Notes under the pieces: generated by a model
The model's database searches: none
The model's input: the letters and a program-made list of their open reading frames with translations, nothing else
What the model was told of the DNA's origin: nothing
DNA from: Candidatus Levyibacteriota bacterium
Lineage (GTDB): Bacteria; Patescibacteriota; Microgenomatia; Levybacterales; UBA12049
Direction: 5' to 3'
Length of the DNA stretch: 35,447 nt
NCBI GenBank assembly: GCA_003173895.1
Contig: PJMG01000012.1
Location: forward strand, 1 to 35,447
Position numbers and translations under genes: made by a program
Shown here: piece after piece, positions 1 to 9,499 of the stretch
Layout of the letters: the number at the start of each line of letters is the position of its first letter
Position numbering within the stretch: position 1 is the first letter of the stretch

Positions 1-59
1 TTAAAAGACAAACATTTTGGAAGGGAAACTTCTGGCAGGACCCCGTGGGGATCTATAAA

Positions 60-713
60 TCAAACGTTCTCTAAAGATCTCCATAAATACCATGAAGCTA
101 GCGAACGATTTGGACTCCAACTTTCTGCCAGCTTCATGATCTCATCCTTTTCAGTTATTCCATAAAGATTTTTTATAGCATTACGAAGTCCTAAATCTCC
201 ATATGAAAAAACATCAGGTCGATTTAAAGTAAAAATGAGAGTCATCTCAGCAGTCCAACGCCCAATCCCACGGATTTGAGTAAGTGCTTCTATCACCTTT
301 TCATCCGACATTTTTCTAATTTTCTGAATGTCTATCAAATCTGAGATGAAAGCATCAGCAATAGATTTAAGATATGAAATCTTCTGATAAGAAATCCCAG
401 CAGCTCTTATTTTCTCAGTATCCATATTTTTCACATCCAGAGGCGTAGGAAATTTATTCTCTTTGTCATTCTGAGCAACGCGAAGAATCTCGTCTACCTC
501 GTCATTGCGAGTCTTCTCCAAGGCAGACGAAACAATCTGACTATTATTAAATAACTTTTTAAACCTTCCAAATATCGTATCCGCAGCCTTTACAGATAGC
601 TGCTGTGAAACCACAGATTCTATCAGACTTTCAAATAATCGTTCAGATTTATCACGAAAGTCTGGCTCAGGATACTTTTTAACCAATTTTTTTAAAACCG
701 GATCCGATAACAT
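60..713 (-). CDS. DNA-3-methyladenine glycosylase (HhH-GPD, AlkA-like)
   Basis: 217 aa; ESVVSQQLSVKAADTIFGRFKKLF, AAGISYQKISYLKSIADAF and LTQIRGIGRWTAEMTLIFTLNRPDVFSYGDLGLRNAI (helix-hairpin-helix plus GPD). Confidence 0.92.
   Translation of the reverse strand: MLSDPVLKKLVKKYPEPDFRDKSERLFESLIESVVSQQLSVKAADTIFGRFKKLFNNSQIVSSALEKTRNDEVDEILRVAQNDKENKFPTPLDVKNMDTEKIRAAGISYQKISYLKSIADAFISDLIDIQKIRKMSDEKVIEALTQIRGIGRWTAEMTLIFTLNRPDVFSYGDLGLRNAIKNLYGITEKDEIMKLAESWSPNRSLASWYLWRSLENV
463..517. repeat. Dispersed palindromic-type element (GTCATTCTGAGC..GCGAAGAATCTCG / CGTCATTGCGAG) inside the glycosylase ORF
   Basis: Encodes the atypical insert TRNDEVDEILRVAQNDKEN between KKLF and KFPTPLDV; the same GTCATTCTGA.. 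core recurs near 6094. Confidence 0.6.
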
Positions 714-760
714 AAGAATTTAATTTAAATATTAACATATTAAGAAAGATTTTAGTGTTT

Positions 761-1861
761 TTAAGGATCTCTATTACTTTTTAATCCTTGTCCTATAACC
801 CACCAAAAAGCCAGCATACTTACTATACTAGCAGGATTAAAAGACAAAACAGTTATTAAACCAAATAATAACGTCAACTCACGAATATTTTCTTCCTTAA
901 GGAATTTCTTAAAACTAAGAAAAATTAAACTACATAAAATAGAGAGTCCTATTACTCCTCCTTCTACTAACCAATCTAAAAAAATATTATGTGAACTATC
1001 TACATAACTATTTTTAACTGGCAAATTAAGTCTTACTGCTGCTGAATGTAATGTGAATTCATTATTACCAAATCCATAGCCTAAACTAGGACGAGAAATA
1101 CTAGCAGATAATGCTGATTGCCAAATTTCTACACGATTTTCATAAGTACTATGTTCAAAAAAAGGCAGTGTATAACTTAATAAATAAAGAAGAAAACAGA
1201 TAAGAATAATTTTCCCTAACTTTATTCTATATTTCCTAAGAATTAGAAATATTAATTGTATTATAAATGCAATAATTGCAGACCTCGAATTCGTGCATGC
1301 TAAAATTACACTTACAAAAAGTAAAATTACAGTTATAGCAACTTTTCCTTTCATGTCATATTTTTTTATTGCAAAAAAAGAAAAAGGCCATAGAAATAAA
1401 ACAAACGCCCCTAATGCATTCGGTTCACCTAAGGTTCCTACAAAGCGATTGCTTTCATTTATAGGTAGAAAATAACTTAGTACTAATTCTAATAATAATA
1501 ATAGTCCGTAAAAAAACCATGGAATCTGTTTAAGAGGAATATTTGTAGAAAAAAGAGAGAATAAAATTAAGAGCCATAATAAAAATATTCCTTGCATACG
1601 AAATAAGTTTCCAAAAAAAGATAATTGTGTATTGAAAAAAAATAAATCGATAAGAGTTAATATAAAAATTGAAGTATATAATAAAATTTGTGAGCGTGAA
1701 TAACGATGGATAATTTTATTACTAAATAATGAGATAAAAAATAATAAAATTATACTTGCTTCAGCTATTATTACTTTGGGATTTTCAAATTCCGTTATAC
1801 CAAATGGAGCCATGATAAAAGGAAGAATGAATAAGAGAAAAAAGGTGATTATGGTCGCCAT
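761..1861 (-). CDS. O-antigen ligase / Wzy-like polymerase membrane protein
   Basis: Multi-TM protein with RVEIWQSALSASISRPSLGYGFGNNEF and DSSHNIFLDWLVEGGVIGL motifs typical of the Wzy_C / O-antigen ligase family. Confidence 0.85.
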   Translation of the reverse strand: MATIITFFLLFILPFIMAPFGITEFENPKVIIAEASIILLFFISLFSNKIIHRYSRSQILLYTSIFILTLIDLFFFNTQLSFFGNLFRMQGIFLLWLLILFSLFSTNIPLKQIPWFFYGLLLLLELVLSYFLPINESNRFVGTLGEPNALGAFVLFLWPFSFFAIKKYDMKGKVAITVILLFVSVILACTNSRSAIIAFIIQLIFLILRKYRIKLGKIILICFLLYLLSYTLPFFEHSTYENRVEIWQSALSASISRPSLGYGFGNNEFTLHSAAVRLNLPVKNSYVDSSHNIFLDWLVEGGVIGLSILCSLIFLSFKKFLKEENIRELTLLFGLITVLSFNPASIVSMLAFWWVIGQGLKSNRDP

Positions 1862-1922
1862 ATAAATAAATTATATTTAAGAAATTAAGAATTGCAATAT
1901 AAATTTAAGTCGCTTGAGAGGA

Positions 1923-2168
1923 TTATTTATGATTATTATGATGTTCTAAAGATTCATTTTCATGATGATCTTTTTCTTTGCCTGGAGGTCCAAAATGGCA
2001 ATGGTTTTTATCTCCAAATCCCCATCCTGATTTACAAATCGGACTAGTTATCGGACTGGTAAGTGGTTTATTATCATTTTCTTTATGATTAGCTAAAACT
2101 TGACCCGCTTGAATTAGAAAAACAATAGAAAGACCCGTTGCGATAGTTAATCCAAATATTTTTTTCAT
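1923..2168 (-). CDS. Small secreted His/Cys-containing protein with GWGFGDKNHCHFGPPG motif
   Basis: Likely start is the internal Met (MKKIFGLTIATGLSIVFLIQAGQVLA signal peptide); the tail is rich in His and charged residues. The ORF-track start at 2210 lies upstream of the -35 candidate. Confidence 0.65.
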   Translation of the reverse strand: MKKIFGLTIATGLSIVFLIQAGQVLANHKENDNKPLTSPITSPICKSGWGFGDKNHCHFGPPGKEKDHHENESLEHHNNHK

Positions 2169-2183
2169 TTTATTAACTATATT

Positions 2184-2209
2184 ACAACATATTCCATATA
2201 ATGTTGTCA
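2184..2209 (-). promoter_or_regulatory. Promoter -35 (TTGACA, minus) overlapping a 7-bp inverted repeat ACAACAT-N10-ATGTTGT
   Basis: Plus strand ACAACAT(2184-2190)-attccatata-ATGTTGT(2201-2207); TGTCAA at 2204-2209. Confidence 0.45.
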
Positions 2210-2232
2210 ATATATCAACCTATTTAGGTCTA

Positions 2233-3711
2233 CTATTTTTTAAATTGTCCTCTGATAGTTGTATAAGCAGATATTAATTCTTTTCTTCCTAAAATAAATG
2301 CAAATATCAAATAAGAAATTCCACAGATTAGAAAAAGTGTGATAAATTTTATTATACTTTCTCCGCCGATTTGACCTGCAATTAATGTAATTATAAAACT
2401 TAAAATAGAGGCAAAAAGTGGACTGCGGATACTGGAAAACACTTCAAATTTTATATATTTTTTAGCTATCATCGCCACAATAATAGCAGATACTGAGATA
2501 ATGGCTGATGCGAGAGCAAAACCATTAAAGCCAATCATGAAAATCAGAAGTGGAGTTAAAGTCCATGTCGCCACAGTCCAGAAAATCATGAGATTAAGTG
2601 AAATTTTAATTTTTCCTAAGGCGTTAAATAAATTCGTAATAGGTGTAGAAATGGATGAAAAACCTGCATTTATGGCAAATAAACCTAGAGAAATAAGCGC
2701 TGGTTCCCATTTTCTATATTTAGGAATAATATTTACTAAATGAGGAAAAACAGTAATAAGAACTACCACTGCTGGAAAAATAGCAAAAGATAAAGCAAAG
2801 AAAGTTTTCTCTAAAGCCTTTTTTAAATTGGCATGATCTTCCTGAAGTCTAGAAAATGAGGGAAATGTAATTCTAATTACATTATCCATCACTAGACGAA
2901 GAGGTGCGAAAGCCCATTTCTGTGCAAAACCGATGTAACCGATCGCTGAAATAGGAAGAATTTTACCCGCAAAAGCTAAAAATAGATCATCTTTTACGAG
3001 TCCTAAAAAGCTATTTAGCTGAAATGGAATACCAAAATTTAAAAGATGTTTAAGATTTTTCATGGAAAATTTAATACCTATTTTCCATGGAGCTAAAATA
3101 TAAATAGCTATGAGTCCACAAATTCCTCTAGCTAAAACTGCATAAGTAAAAGTCGCTATACCAAATCCTTTAACAGCTAAAATTAATGAGACACCGCTAA
3201 AAACTATTGTTTCTATAACTTCAGGAATAACTAGTTTATCGAAATGTAATTCTCGCTCTAATCTAATGGATGGAATAGTTTTAAGAGAAGAAATAAAAAA
3301 TGCTACTACTAAAGCCTGAAGTAAAAATACGCCGTCATGATTTAAATGATAAAATGATCCGATTTCAGGAGCTAGAAAAAAAGCTATTAAACAAATCGTA
3401 AGAACTAAACCTTCTTGAATAGTAAATACAGTTTTATAATCATCTTCTGTGGGTTTTTCTTTTTTCTGAACTAATGCTGCTGCCAGACCAATATCAGAGA
3501 AATATGAAAGAAAAGCTATGACTGCGGAAACTAAATAGTAAACTCCAAAAATAGAGGGATTTAAAAAAACAGTTAATAAAAAATTAAGGATAAAACTTAT
3601 TATTTGAATAAAAAATGTCCTACTGACTAACGCAACCACTCCGGTAACAGACCTTTTTAAGATAGTAGCTAATTCTATTTCCTGTGTTAATTCTTCCATA
3701 GATCCATCCAT
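2233..3711 (-). CDS. Polysaccharide flippase (MOP superfamily, RfbX/Wzx-like)
   Basis: 492 aa multi-TM; FGVYYLVSAVIAFLSYFSDIGLAAALVQKKEKPTEDDYKTVFTIQ is typical of lipopolysaccharide flippases. Confidence 0.88.
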   Translation of the reverse strand: MDGSMEELTQEIELATILKRSVTGVVALVSRTFFIQIISFILNFLLTVFLNPSIFGVYYLVSAVIAFLSYFSDIGLAAALVQKKEKPTEDDYKTVFTIQEGLVLTICLIAFFLAPEIGSFYHLNHDGVFLLQALVVAFFISSLKTIPSIRLERELHFDKLVIPEVIETIVFSGVSLILAVKGFGIATFTYAVLARGICGLIAIYILAPWKIGIKFSMKNLKHLLNFGIPFQLNSFLGLVKDDLFLAFAGKILPISAIGYIGFAQKWAFAPLRLVMDNVIRITFPSFSRLQEDHANLKKALEKTFFALSFAIFPAVVVLITVFPHLVNIIPKYRKWEPALISLGLFAINAGFSSISTPITNLFNALGKIKISLNLMIFWTVATWTLTPLLIFMIGFNGFALASAIISVSAIIVAMIAKKYIKFEVFSSIRSPLFASILSFIITLIAGQIGGESIIKFITLFLICGISYLIFAFILGRKELISAYTTIRGQFKK

Positions 3712-4397
3712 AATAATAAACTTTCTTTAACAGCGCGAAGGATAACTCGTAGATTTCCACCACTTTGGTAACCAAATTTTCTGGGATAATGATTAACAGT
3801 TACTTGCATGATAGATAATTTTTCTTTTTTAGCTTTGGCTAAAATTTCAGTAGTTATCATCGCACCTTCAGATTTTAAAGGTAAAATTTTCTCAACAGCT
3901 GATTTATTAAAAACTTTAAATCCACAATCTATATCTGGAAAATAAAATCCAAAAAGTAGAAAATCCCAAATCTTAAGTAAATTCATTAAAACATGTCTAA
4001 AATGATTATCCTGTCTTTGCTTCCTTTTACCAATTACTATATCTGCAGAACCTATTAGGTCTAAAAATTTAATGATTTCAGCAGCATCAAATTGGCCATC
4101 GCCATCTATAAAAGCAACTATATTATACTTAGCGTTTTTAAATCCGCTTTTTAATGCTCCACCGTAACCATGATTTACTTTATTATGAATAACCCGCAAA
4201 TGTAGTGGATCCTTTTTAGCTATTTTTTGAGCTAACTCTAAAGTTCTATCACTAGAACCATCATCTACCATTAATATTTCCCACTTTATTGCTACTCCTT
4301 TCATTACAGGAATAGCTTCTCTTACTACTCTTTCTATGTTTTTTTCTTCGTTCCAAAAAGGGAAAAATAAAGATAGTTCAGGAATTTTTTTCTCCAT
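3687..4397 (-). CDS. GT2 family glycosyltransferase (DPM1/GtrB-like)
   Basis: SLFFPFWNEEKNIERVV, MVDDGSSDRTLELA, HGYGGALKSGF, AFIDGDGQFD. Confidence 0.92.
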   Translation of the reverse strand: MEKKIPELSLFFPFWNEEKNIERVVREAIPVMKGVAIKWEILMVDDGSSDRTLELAQKIAKKDPLHLRVIHNKVNHGYGGALKSGFKNAKYNIVAFIDGDGQFDAAEIIKFLDLIGSADIVIGKRKQRQDNHFRHVLMNLLKIWDFLLFGFYFPDIDCGFKVFNKSAVEKILPLKSEGAMITTEILAKAKKEKLSIMQVTVNHYPRKFGYQSGGNLRVILRAVKESLLLWMDLWKN

Positions 4398-6084
4398 ATT
4401 TTGTTTTAATAATTATTATACCAAGAAAAATTATGATAAAACCACTAATAGAAATTAGATTAGCAATTTTTTCTAAATTAGTCACTTCGTAATAAATATT
4501 AATAGAATGTTCACCTTTAGGAACTAAAACCATAATTCTCCCTTGATAGTTTTTAATACTTACAACTTTACCATCAATTTTCACATGCCAAAATGGAAAA
4601 TACGCCAGATTTAAAATAACATTGGTATTATTCTTCGTAAGAATTTCAAAAGAAAGGTGAGGTAAACTGCCTACTTTTTCTAACAAGGTTACATTTGAAT
4701 TTTTAATAAATAAACTATTAGTAATTCTGAATTCTGAATTCTGAATTCTGAATTCTTTTGGTAAGTATTCATCCGATATTTTAGAAATTTTTAGATTAAG
4801 AGCTTGTTGAGAAATATAATCTGAATCTGTTAAGTTTAAATAAGTTTCTGGTCTAAAAAATTTAAATTGCAAATAAATTACAGAAGTAATTACTACTACA
4901 AACAGCAAATAATTTATTATTTTAAACTTAGTATTTAACTTAAAAATTAAAGCAAATAATCCTGCTGCACAAATAGAACTGAAAAGAGAACTAATCATTA
5001 AAAATCGCCAGGGATATTGGAGAAATTTTAAAACTGGGATAGCTCTCCAAAGAAATAAAGAATAATCTGTTTGTATAAAAAGTGAAATTAGAAATGTAAT
5101 AAATGAAAAAATAATTATTAAACTAATATTTTTAAATTTTTTAATAAGCATTAATGCTAAAACAAATGATAAAAGACTAAAAATTATATGTAATTTTCCT
5201 ATCATAAAAGACAACCCATCTACACAACCTGCGACAGATCCACCATAACCCCAGGGACTATACCAAAATTGAATGGGACAAACAAAATTTTTAGAATAAT
5301 CTGCTCCTCCTGTAAGCTGCCCTAAAACATTAGTAAATTTTATTTCTGAAAGAGCCGGAATAGAATAAAAAGCTGATAAAATTACACCTAAAATTAATGA
5401 AGAAATAAAAAATATTGCAGATTTTTTAGAAGGATTTTTAAAAAACAAAAATAGAATAAAAAGCAAAATAAAAATTGAGACAATAATTCCAGAAAGATTA
5501 TGAGTGATAATTACTAAACTATAAAAAACAGCACTTAAACTAACATAAATCCATGAATTAAATAAATTTTTAGATTTAAAACTTAAATACAGTTTATAAA
5601 TAGTCAAAAATAAAAATGGAATTAAACCATAAGCAAAATATTCTGCCAAATCTCCTCTCACATAAATTTGGACAGCACGATAAGTAGCAAAAACATAAAA
5701 AACAGCACCAATTATTCCAGCTAATTTCCCGAAAAATTCCTTGCATAATAAATACATGGAAACTGCAGAAATCATTATTGATAATCCAATCAAAATTTTA
5801 ATGGATAATATCGCGTTATTAGTTAAAAGATAAAAAATTGAGCCAACATAAAAAGCAAAAGGTGCATAAAAATTAAAAAGTGGATAACCAAATCCATATC
5901 CTAAATCTGGAACCCATCTGACTGGGAACATTCCTAATTTTAAAGCTTTTAGCATTTCAAAAATTCTCGATGGTTGTGTATCGTCATGGGTTGGAAAAAA
6001 TCCGGAATGGAAGAGTGGAAGCATCGCAAAAATACCTAAAACAATAACTAATAAATATGGAATAAAATTTAATAATTTTTTCAT
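4378..6084 (-). CDS. Multi-TM GT-C-type / 6-pyruvoyl-tetrahydropterin-synthase-related membrane protein
   Basis: HSGFFPTHDDTQPSRIFEMLKALKLGMFPVRWVPDLGYGFGYPLFNFYAP; the internal Met at 6084 is preferred because the extra N-terminus in the ORF track (to 6132) overlaps the upstream gene. Confidence 0.75.
   Translation of the reverse strand: MKKLLNFIPYLLVIVLGIFAMLPLFHSGFFPTHDDTQPSRIFEMLKALKLGMFPVRWVPDLGYGFGYPLFNFYAPFAFYVGSIFYLLTNNAILSIKILIGLSIMISAVSMYLLCKEFFGKLAGIIGAVFYVFATYRAVQIYVRGDLAEYFAYGLIPFLFLTIYKLYLSFKSKNLFNSWIYVSLSAVFYSLVIITHNLSGIIVSIFILLFILFLFFKNPSKKSAIFFISSLILGVILSAFYSIPALSEIKFTNVLGQLTGGADYSKNFVCPIQFWYSPWGYGGSVAGCVDGLSFMIGKLHIIFSLLSFVLALMLIKKFKNISLIIIFSFITFLISLFIQTDYSLFLWRAIPVLKFLQYPWRFLMISSLFSSICAAGLFALIFKLNTKFKIINYLLFVVVITSVIYLQFKFFRPETYLNLTDSDYISQQALNLKISKISDEYLPKEFRIQNSEFRITNSLFIKNSNVTLLEKVGSLPHLSFEILTKNNTNVILNLAYFPFWHVKIDGKVVSIKNYQGRIMVLVPKGEHSINIYYEVTNLEKIANLISISGFIIIFLGIIIIKTKYGEKNS
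4723..4756. repeat. Tandem heptanucleotide repeat (AATTCTG)x4 + AATTCT inside CDS
   Basis: Read directly: aattctgaattctgaattctgaattctgaattct; encodes EFRIQNSEFRI. Confidence 0.97.
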
Positions 6085-6094
6085 AAAATATTTG

Positions 6095-7801
6095 TCATTC
6101 TGAATCTCGTCTCTTAAAATTAAAAATAACAATTATCATTCCAATTATAAAACTAACTACACTAACTAAATCCGCTATTAATCTAAATGTAGTTTCCTTA
6201 AAATTTGCGACAATGGTATGTGCTCCATTATTTATTTTTATATCCATGACACCGAATTGATTTTTATAATTAATATCCATTTTTTTATTATCTACCAGTA
6301 TTCCCCAACCAGGATAATAAATTTGATTAATTCTAACTATCGCATTAGAAGAATTTATATTTACATTAAAAGTGATTTTTTTAGAATTATAAAGAACATT
6401 ATTAATAGTGCCTGATCCAGAAGAAAGGAGAACTTTTTCTGCTGGCATTTGTAATGGTAAAGTTTTTACCCAAAGAGGCATAACTTCTGAAGATGAAGTC
6501 GTAGTAGCATCATTAGTAAAATAATAACTATCAGGATAATTAGTATAATACTGAGGTTTAACAAAAGGTGCATAATAAATTACTGCAATTAAACAAATAA
6601 TAATAGTAGTTATTTTAAAAATTTTATTTTTAGTTGAATAAACAAATCCACTAATTAAGGCTAGTAAGAATCCTAGTGGAGCTAAATAAGTCCAAGGATA
6701 ATTTATCACTTTAAAAAGTGGTGTATGTTCCCAGAAAATCCCTGAAAATTTAAATTGAAGTAAGATAATAAAAATAGAATAGATTATGGAAAACAAAAAA
6801 ATATTCCAAACGTCATCCTGGTAAGCGAAGCGCATCCAGGATCTGATTCTGGACAAGCCAGAATGACGACTTAAAAAATTAAAAATTACAATCAAAATTC
6901 CAATTAAAAAAATAATCAGTTGAGGAAATCCTATTTGATAAGAAAAACTATCTTTAGCTCCTGGAATGCCATAACCCCATGCTGGCATTATTAATTGTTT
7001 AATAGTTGAATAATATAAATTACGATCTGCGATGGGAATGATGGAAAGTCTAATTAAATGTTCTTCATAAAGTGCAGGTGCAAAAAAATAAAATGAAAGT
7101 CCAATTCCAAATAAAAACCCTAAAATATAATTTATGAGTATTTTTTTATTTTTAGTTTCTAAATAAAAAATTAAACAGATTATAAAAATAATAGGTGCAA
7201 ACAAAACAGTCATTATATTATGAGAAACTACTAAAGCTGCAAATGATGCTCCAAAAAGTACAGGATAAATTTTATTTTTTGTATTCTCCTTTATCTTTAG
7301 CGCGATAAAAAATAAAATTGGGAAAAGCATAAAACCCATGGATTCACCTATAGAACCTCGAGCATATAAATCCACTAGTCTATAAGGATAAAATCCATAA
7401 AAAATTGAAGCTATTAATCCTGCTGTTTTATTCTTAAAAAGTTTTTCCACTGAAAAATACATAAAAAGCATGGAGACAGGTACTGTTAAAGCAAAAACTA
7501 GTTTTGTACTATTAATAAAAGAAAGTCTAAATACATGAAAGATAAAAGTTAAATAATATGGAAAAGGATAATCAAAATTAAATAAAGGATAGCCATAACC
7601 AAAATTTAAAAATTCACTCATTCGAGGTGGAAACTGAAAATCTTTTAATTCACGAAACATTTCAGAAGTTCTAACTACAGCCCAAATTCCATCATGAGTC
7701 GGAAAATATCCACTATGAAAGTATGGTTTAATAATTAGAAAACTTAAAATTAAGATTATGAAAATATAAATAAAGTTTAAATATTTTTTAATGTAACTCA
7801 T
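6095..7801 (-). CDS. Multi-TM GT-C-type / 6-pyruvoyl-tetrahydropterin-synthase-related membrane protein (paralogue of the preceding gene)
   Basis: HSGYFPTHDGIWAVVRTSEMFRELKDFQFPPRMSEFLNFGYGYPLFNFDYPFPYY; same layout as 4378-6084. Confidence 0.75.
   Translation of the reverse strand: MSYIKKYLNFIYIFIILILSFLIIKPYFHSGYFPTHDGIWAVVRTSEMFRELKDFQFPPRMSEFLNFGYGYPLFNFDYPFPYYLTFIFHVFRLSFINSTKLVFALTVPVSMLFMYFSVEKLFKNKTAGLIASIFYGFYPYRLVDLYARGSIGESMGFMLFPILFFIALKIKENTKNKIYPVLFGASFAALVVSHNIMTVLFAPIIFIICLIFYLETKNKKILINYILGFLFGIGLSFYFFAPALYEEHLIRLSIIPIADRNLYYSTIKQLIMPAWGYGIPGAKDSFSYQIGFPQLIIFLIGILIVIFNFLSRHSGLSRIRSWMRFAYQDDVWNIFLFSIIYSIFIILLQFKFSGIFWEHTPLFKVINYPWTYLAPLGFLLALISGFVYSTKNKIFKITTIIICLIAVIYYAPFVKPQYYTNYPDSYYFTNDATTTSSSEVMPLWVKTLPLQMPAEKVLLSSGSGTINNVLYNSKKITFNVNINSSNAIVRINQIYYPGWGILVDNKKMDINYKNQFGVMDIKINNGAHTIVANFKETTFRLIADLVSVVSFIIGMIIVIFNFKRRDSE
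6812..6869. repeat. 58-bp palindromic element CGTCATCCTGG...CCAGAATGACG inserted in frame
   Basis: Terminal 11-bp inverted repeat with one mismatch; internal TCCAG/CTGGA stem; encodes SRHSGLSRIRSWMRFAYQDDV inside a hydrophobic protein. Confidence 0.8.
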
Positions 7802-9470
7802 AAACTTTATAAGCGATTGGGCTTACAGGTAAATTATAATAATTACCATTACTAAATAAAACTTTAGGAACTGTCGGATAATAAAATGTTTTTATGGGAC
7901 TAAAACCTGGCTTGCTATAATCACCATTGGTTATTAGTAGATTTTTCCCTTTGCCTTCCAAATTTTCTAATGTATAATCTCCAAAATTATATTTATCTAA
8001 TTTTTTAACATTTAATAAAAGTCCATTAGAATAATAACTCGAATTTTTTAAATATTTATTAGGGTCATATTTTTGATAAAAAACTAAGGATGTATAAATA
8101 AAATTAGAATCATCTTTTATATAAATATTTTTATATTTAGCTTCACTTTCTTTCAAGTACAAAGATAGTGCTGAATCTTCTGATCTCCAAGTGAATGCAT
8201 AAGATGATGGAAATACAAATGTATAAGAAATTATAAAAAATAAAAATGAATAACTAATAATTAAAATTGAAATAAAGTATAAATAATAATTTAAAAATTT
8301 ATTTTTAAATTTTAAAAAATAATTAAATAAATGATTTAATCCTAAAGCTGAAAAAATAGTTAGAGGAATAATAGTTACAAAATCACGCGTACCATGAGGA
8401 GTTTGAGCGCTTAAAGAAATAATAATTAACGCAACCAAAAACCAAATAATTAATCCATTTAAATTTTTAGTATTCTTATTTTTAAGATAATAAATTATTC
8501 CTAAAACTAAAAGTGGTAGTTGGAATAAATAAAATTGTCCACTATTTCCTATTCCACTCATTCCAGTATCTCCCATTATGAATAACCAATTAATATTAAA
8601 GAATGCGAATAAATTTGAGATGTATTTTATTAAAAAAATAACAGGGAAATTAAAAAATATTTTAGAAAAAATATTTGGTAATCCAATTAAATAACTTCTA
8701 AATTCTAGAATATTAGCTTTAGAACCACCGCCTAAAATTAACACACTACTATCTCCACTTAAACCGGAAGCATGTAACAATGTTACTAAAAATGGTAATG
8801 AAAAAATTAAAAGTAAAATTAATAAAAAAATTGTTTTAAATAAGTTTTTTTTCTTATTTTTTAAAAAATCAAAAATTAAAATGGAAAAGAAAATAAGAGG
8901 AGCAACTATACGAGTTATATTGTAGGTATACATGGAAAGTGCAAAAAATAAGAGCGATAAAATTCCAAGAAAGATATTATATTTTTCTTTATAAATCTCA
9001 TAAAAATAAAATCCTAAAAGAATTAAAAATGTAGCTAAATTGGTTTCAAAAGCAGCCCGCGATAAAAAAACACTCCATGGATTAATAGCTAGTAAAAAAC
9101 TGGAAGAAAGAGCTAACCACTTATCATTAGTTAATTTTTTAACTAGTAAAAATAAAATAATTACTGATAAAAACCCTGCTAGAGCAGAAGGTAACCTGAC
9201 TGACCATACATTTACTCCTAAAAATCTCTCAAAAATAGCCACTGTATAAATATAAACTGGTAATTTATAATCTCCAAAAGATTTAAAATATAATGGATAT
9301 TTTATACCCCATTCATCCCGACCGGTGGTATTGATTAAATAAGCGTTGTACCCAATGGCTGATTCATCTTGATCCAATCCATTGGGTAATTTATTCAAGG
9401 CTATAAAGCGAGTTAGAAATCCTATTAGAAAAACAAAAATGACTAATAAATAAAATATTTTGTTTTTCAT
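7788..9470 (-). CDS. GT39/ArnT-like glycosyltransferase (PMT-2 type)
   Basis: LNKLPNGLDQDESAIGYNAYLINTTGRDEWG and VRLPSALAGFLSVIILFLLVKKL; ATG at 9470 preferred over TTG at 9482. Confidence 0.85.
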   Translation of the reverse strand: MKNKIFYLLVIFVFLIGFLTRFIALNKLPNGLDQDESAIGYNAYLINTTGRDEWGIKYPLYFKSFGDYKLPVYIYTVAIFERFLGVNVWSVRLPSALAGFLSVIILFLLVKKLTNDKWLALSSSFLLAINPWSVFLSRAAFETNLATFLILLGFYFYEIYKEKYNIFLGILSLLFFALSMYTYNITRIVAPLIFFSILIFDFLKNKKKNLFKTIFLLILLLIFSLPFLVTLLHASGLSGDSSVLILGGGSKANILEFRSYLIGLPNIFSKIFFNFPVIFLIKYISNLFAFFNINWLFIMGDTGMSGIGNSGQFYLFQLPLLVLGIIYYLKNKNTKNLNGLIIWFLVALIIISLSAQTPHGTRDFVTIIPLTIFSALGLNHLFNYFLKFKNKFLNYYLYFISILIISYSFLFFIISYTFVFPSSYAFTWRSEDSALSLYLKESEAKYKNIYIKDDSNFIYTSLVFYQKYDPNKYLKNSSYYSNGLLLNVKKLDKYNFGDYTLENLEGKGKNLLITNGDYSKPGFSPIKTFYYPTVPKVLFSNGNYYNLPVSPIAYKVYELH

Positions 9471-9499
9471 AAATAATTTCAATTGAAGAATTTAGTTTC

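Noticed and set aside
1293-1475. Small plus-strand ORFs antisense to membrane-protein genes (1293-1475, 2501-2743, 6218-6415, 9040-9249, 12448-12645, 13524-13745)
   Set aside because: Each lies antisense to a long, family-assigned CDS; composition looks like the reverse complement of hydrophobic coding, with no promoter or domain support.
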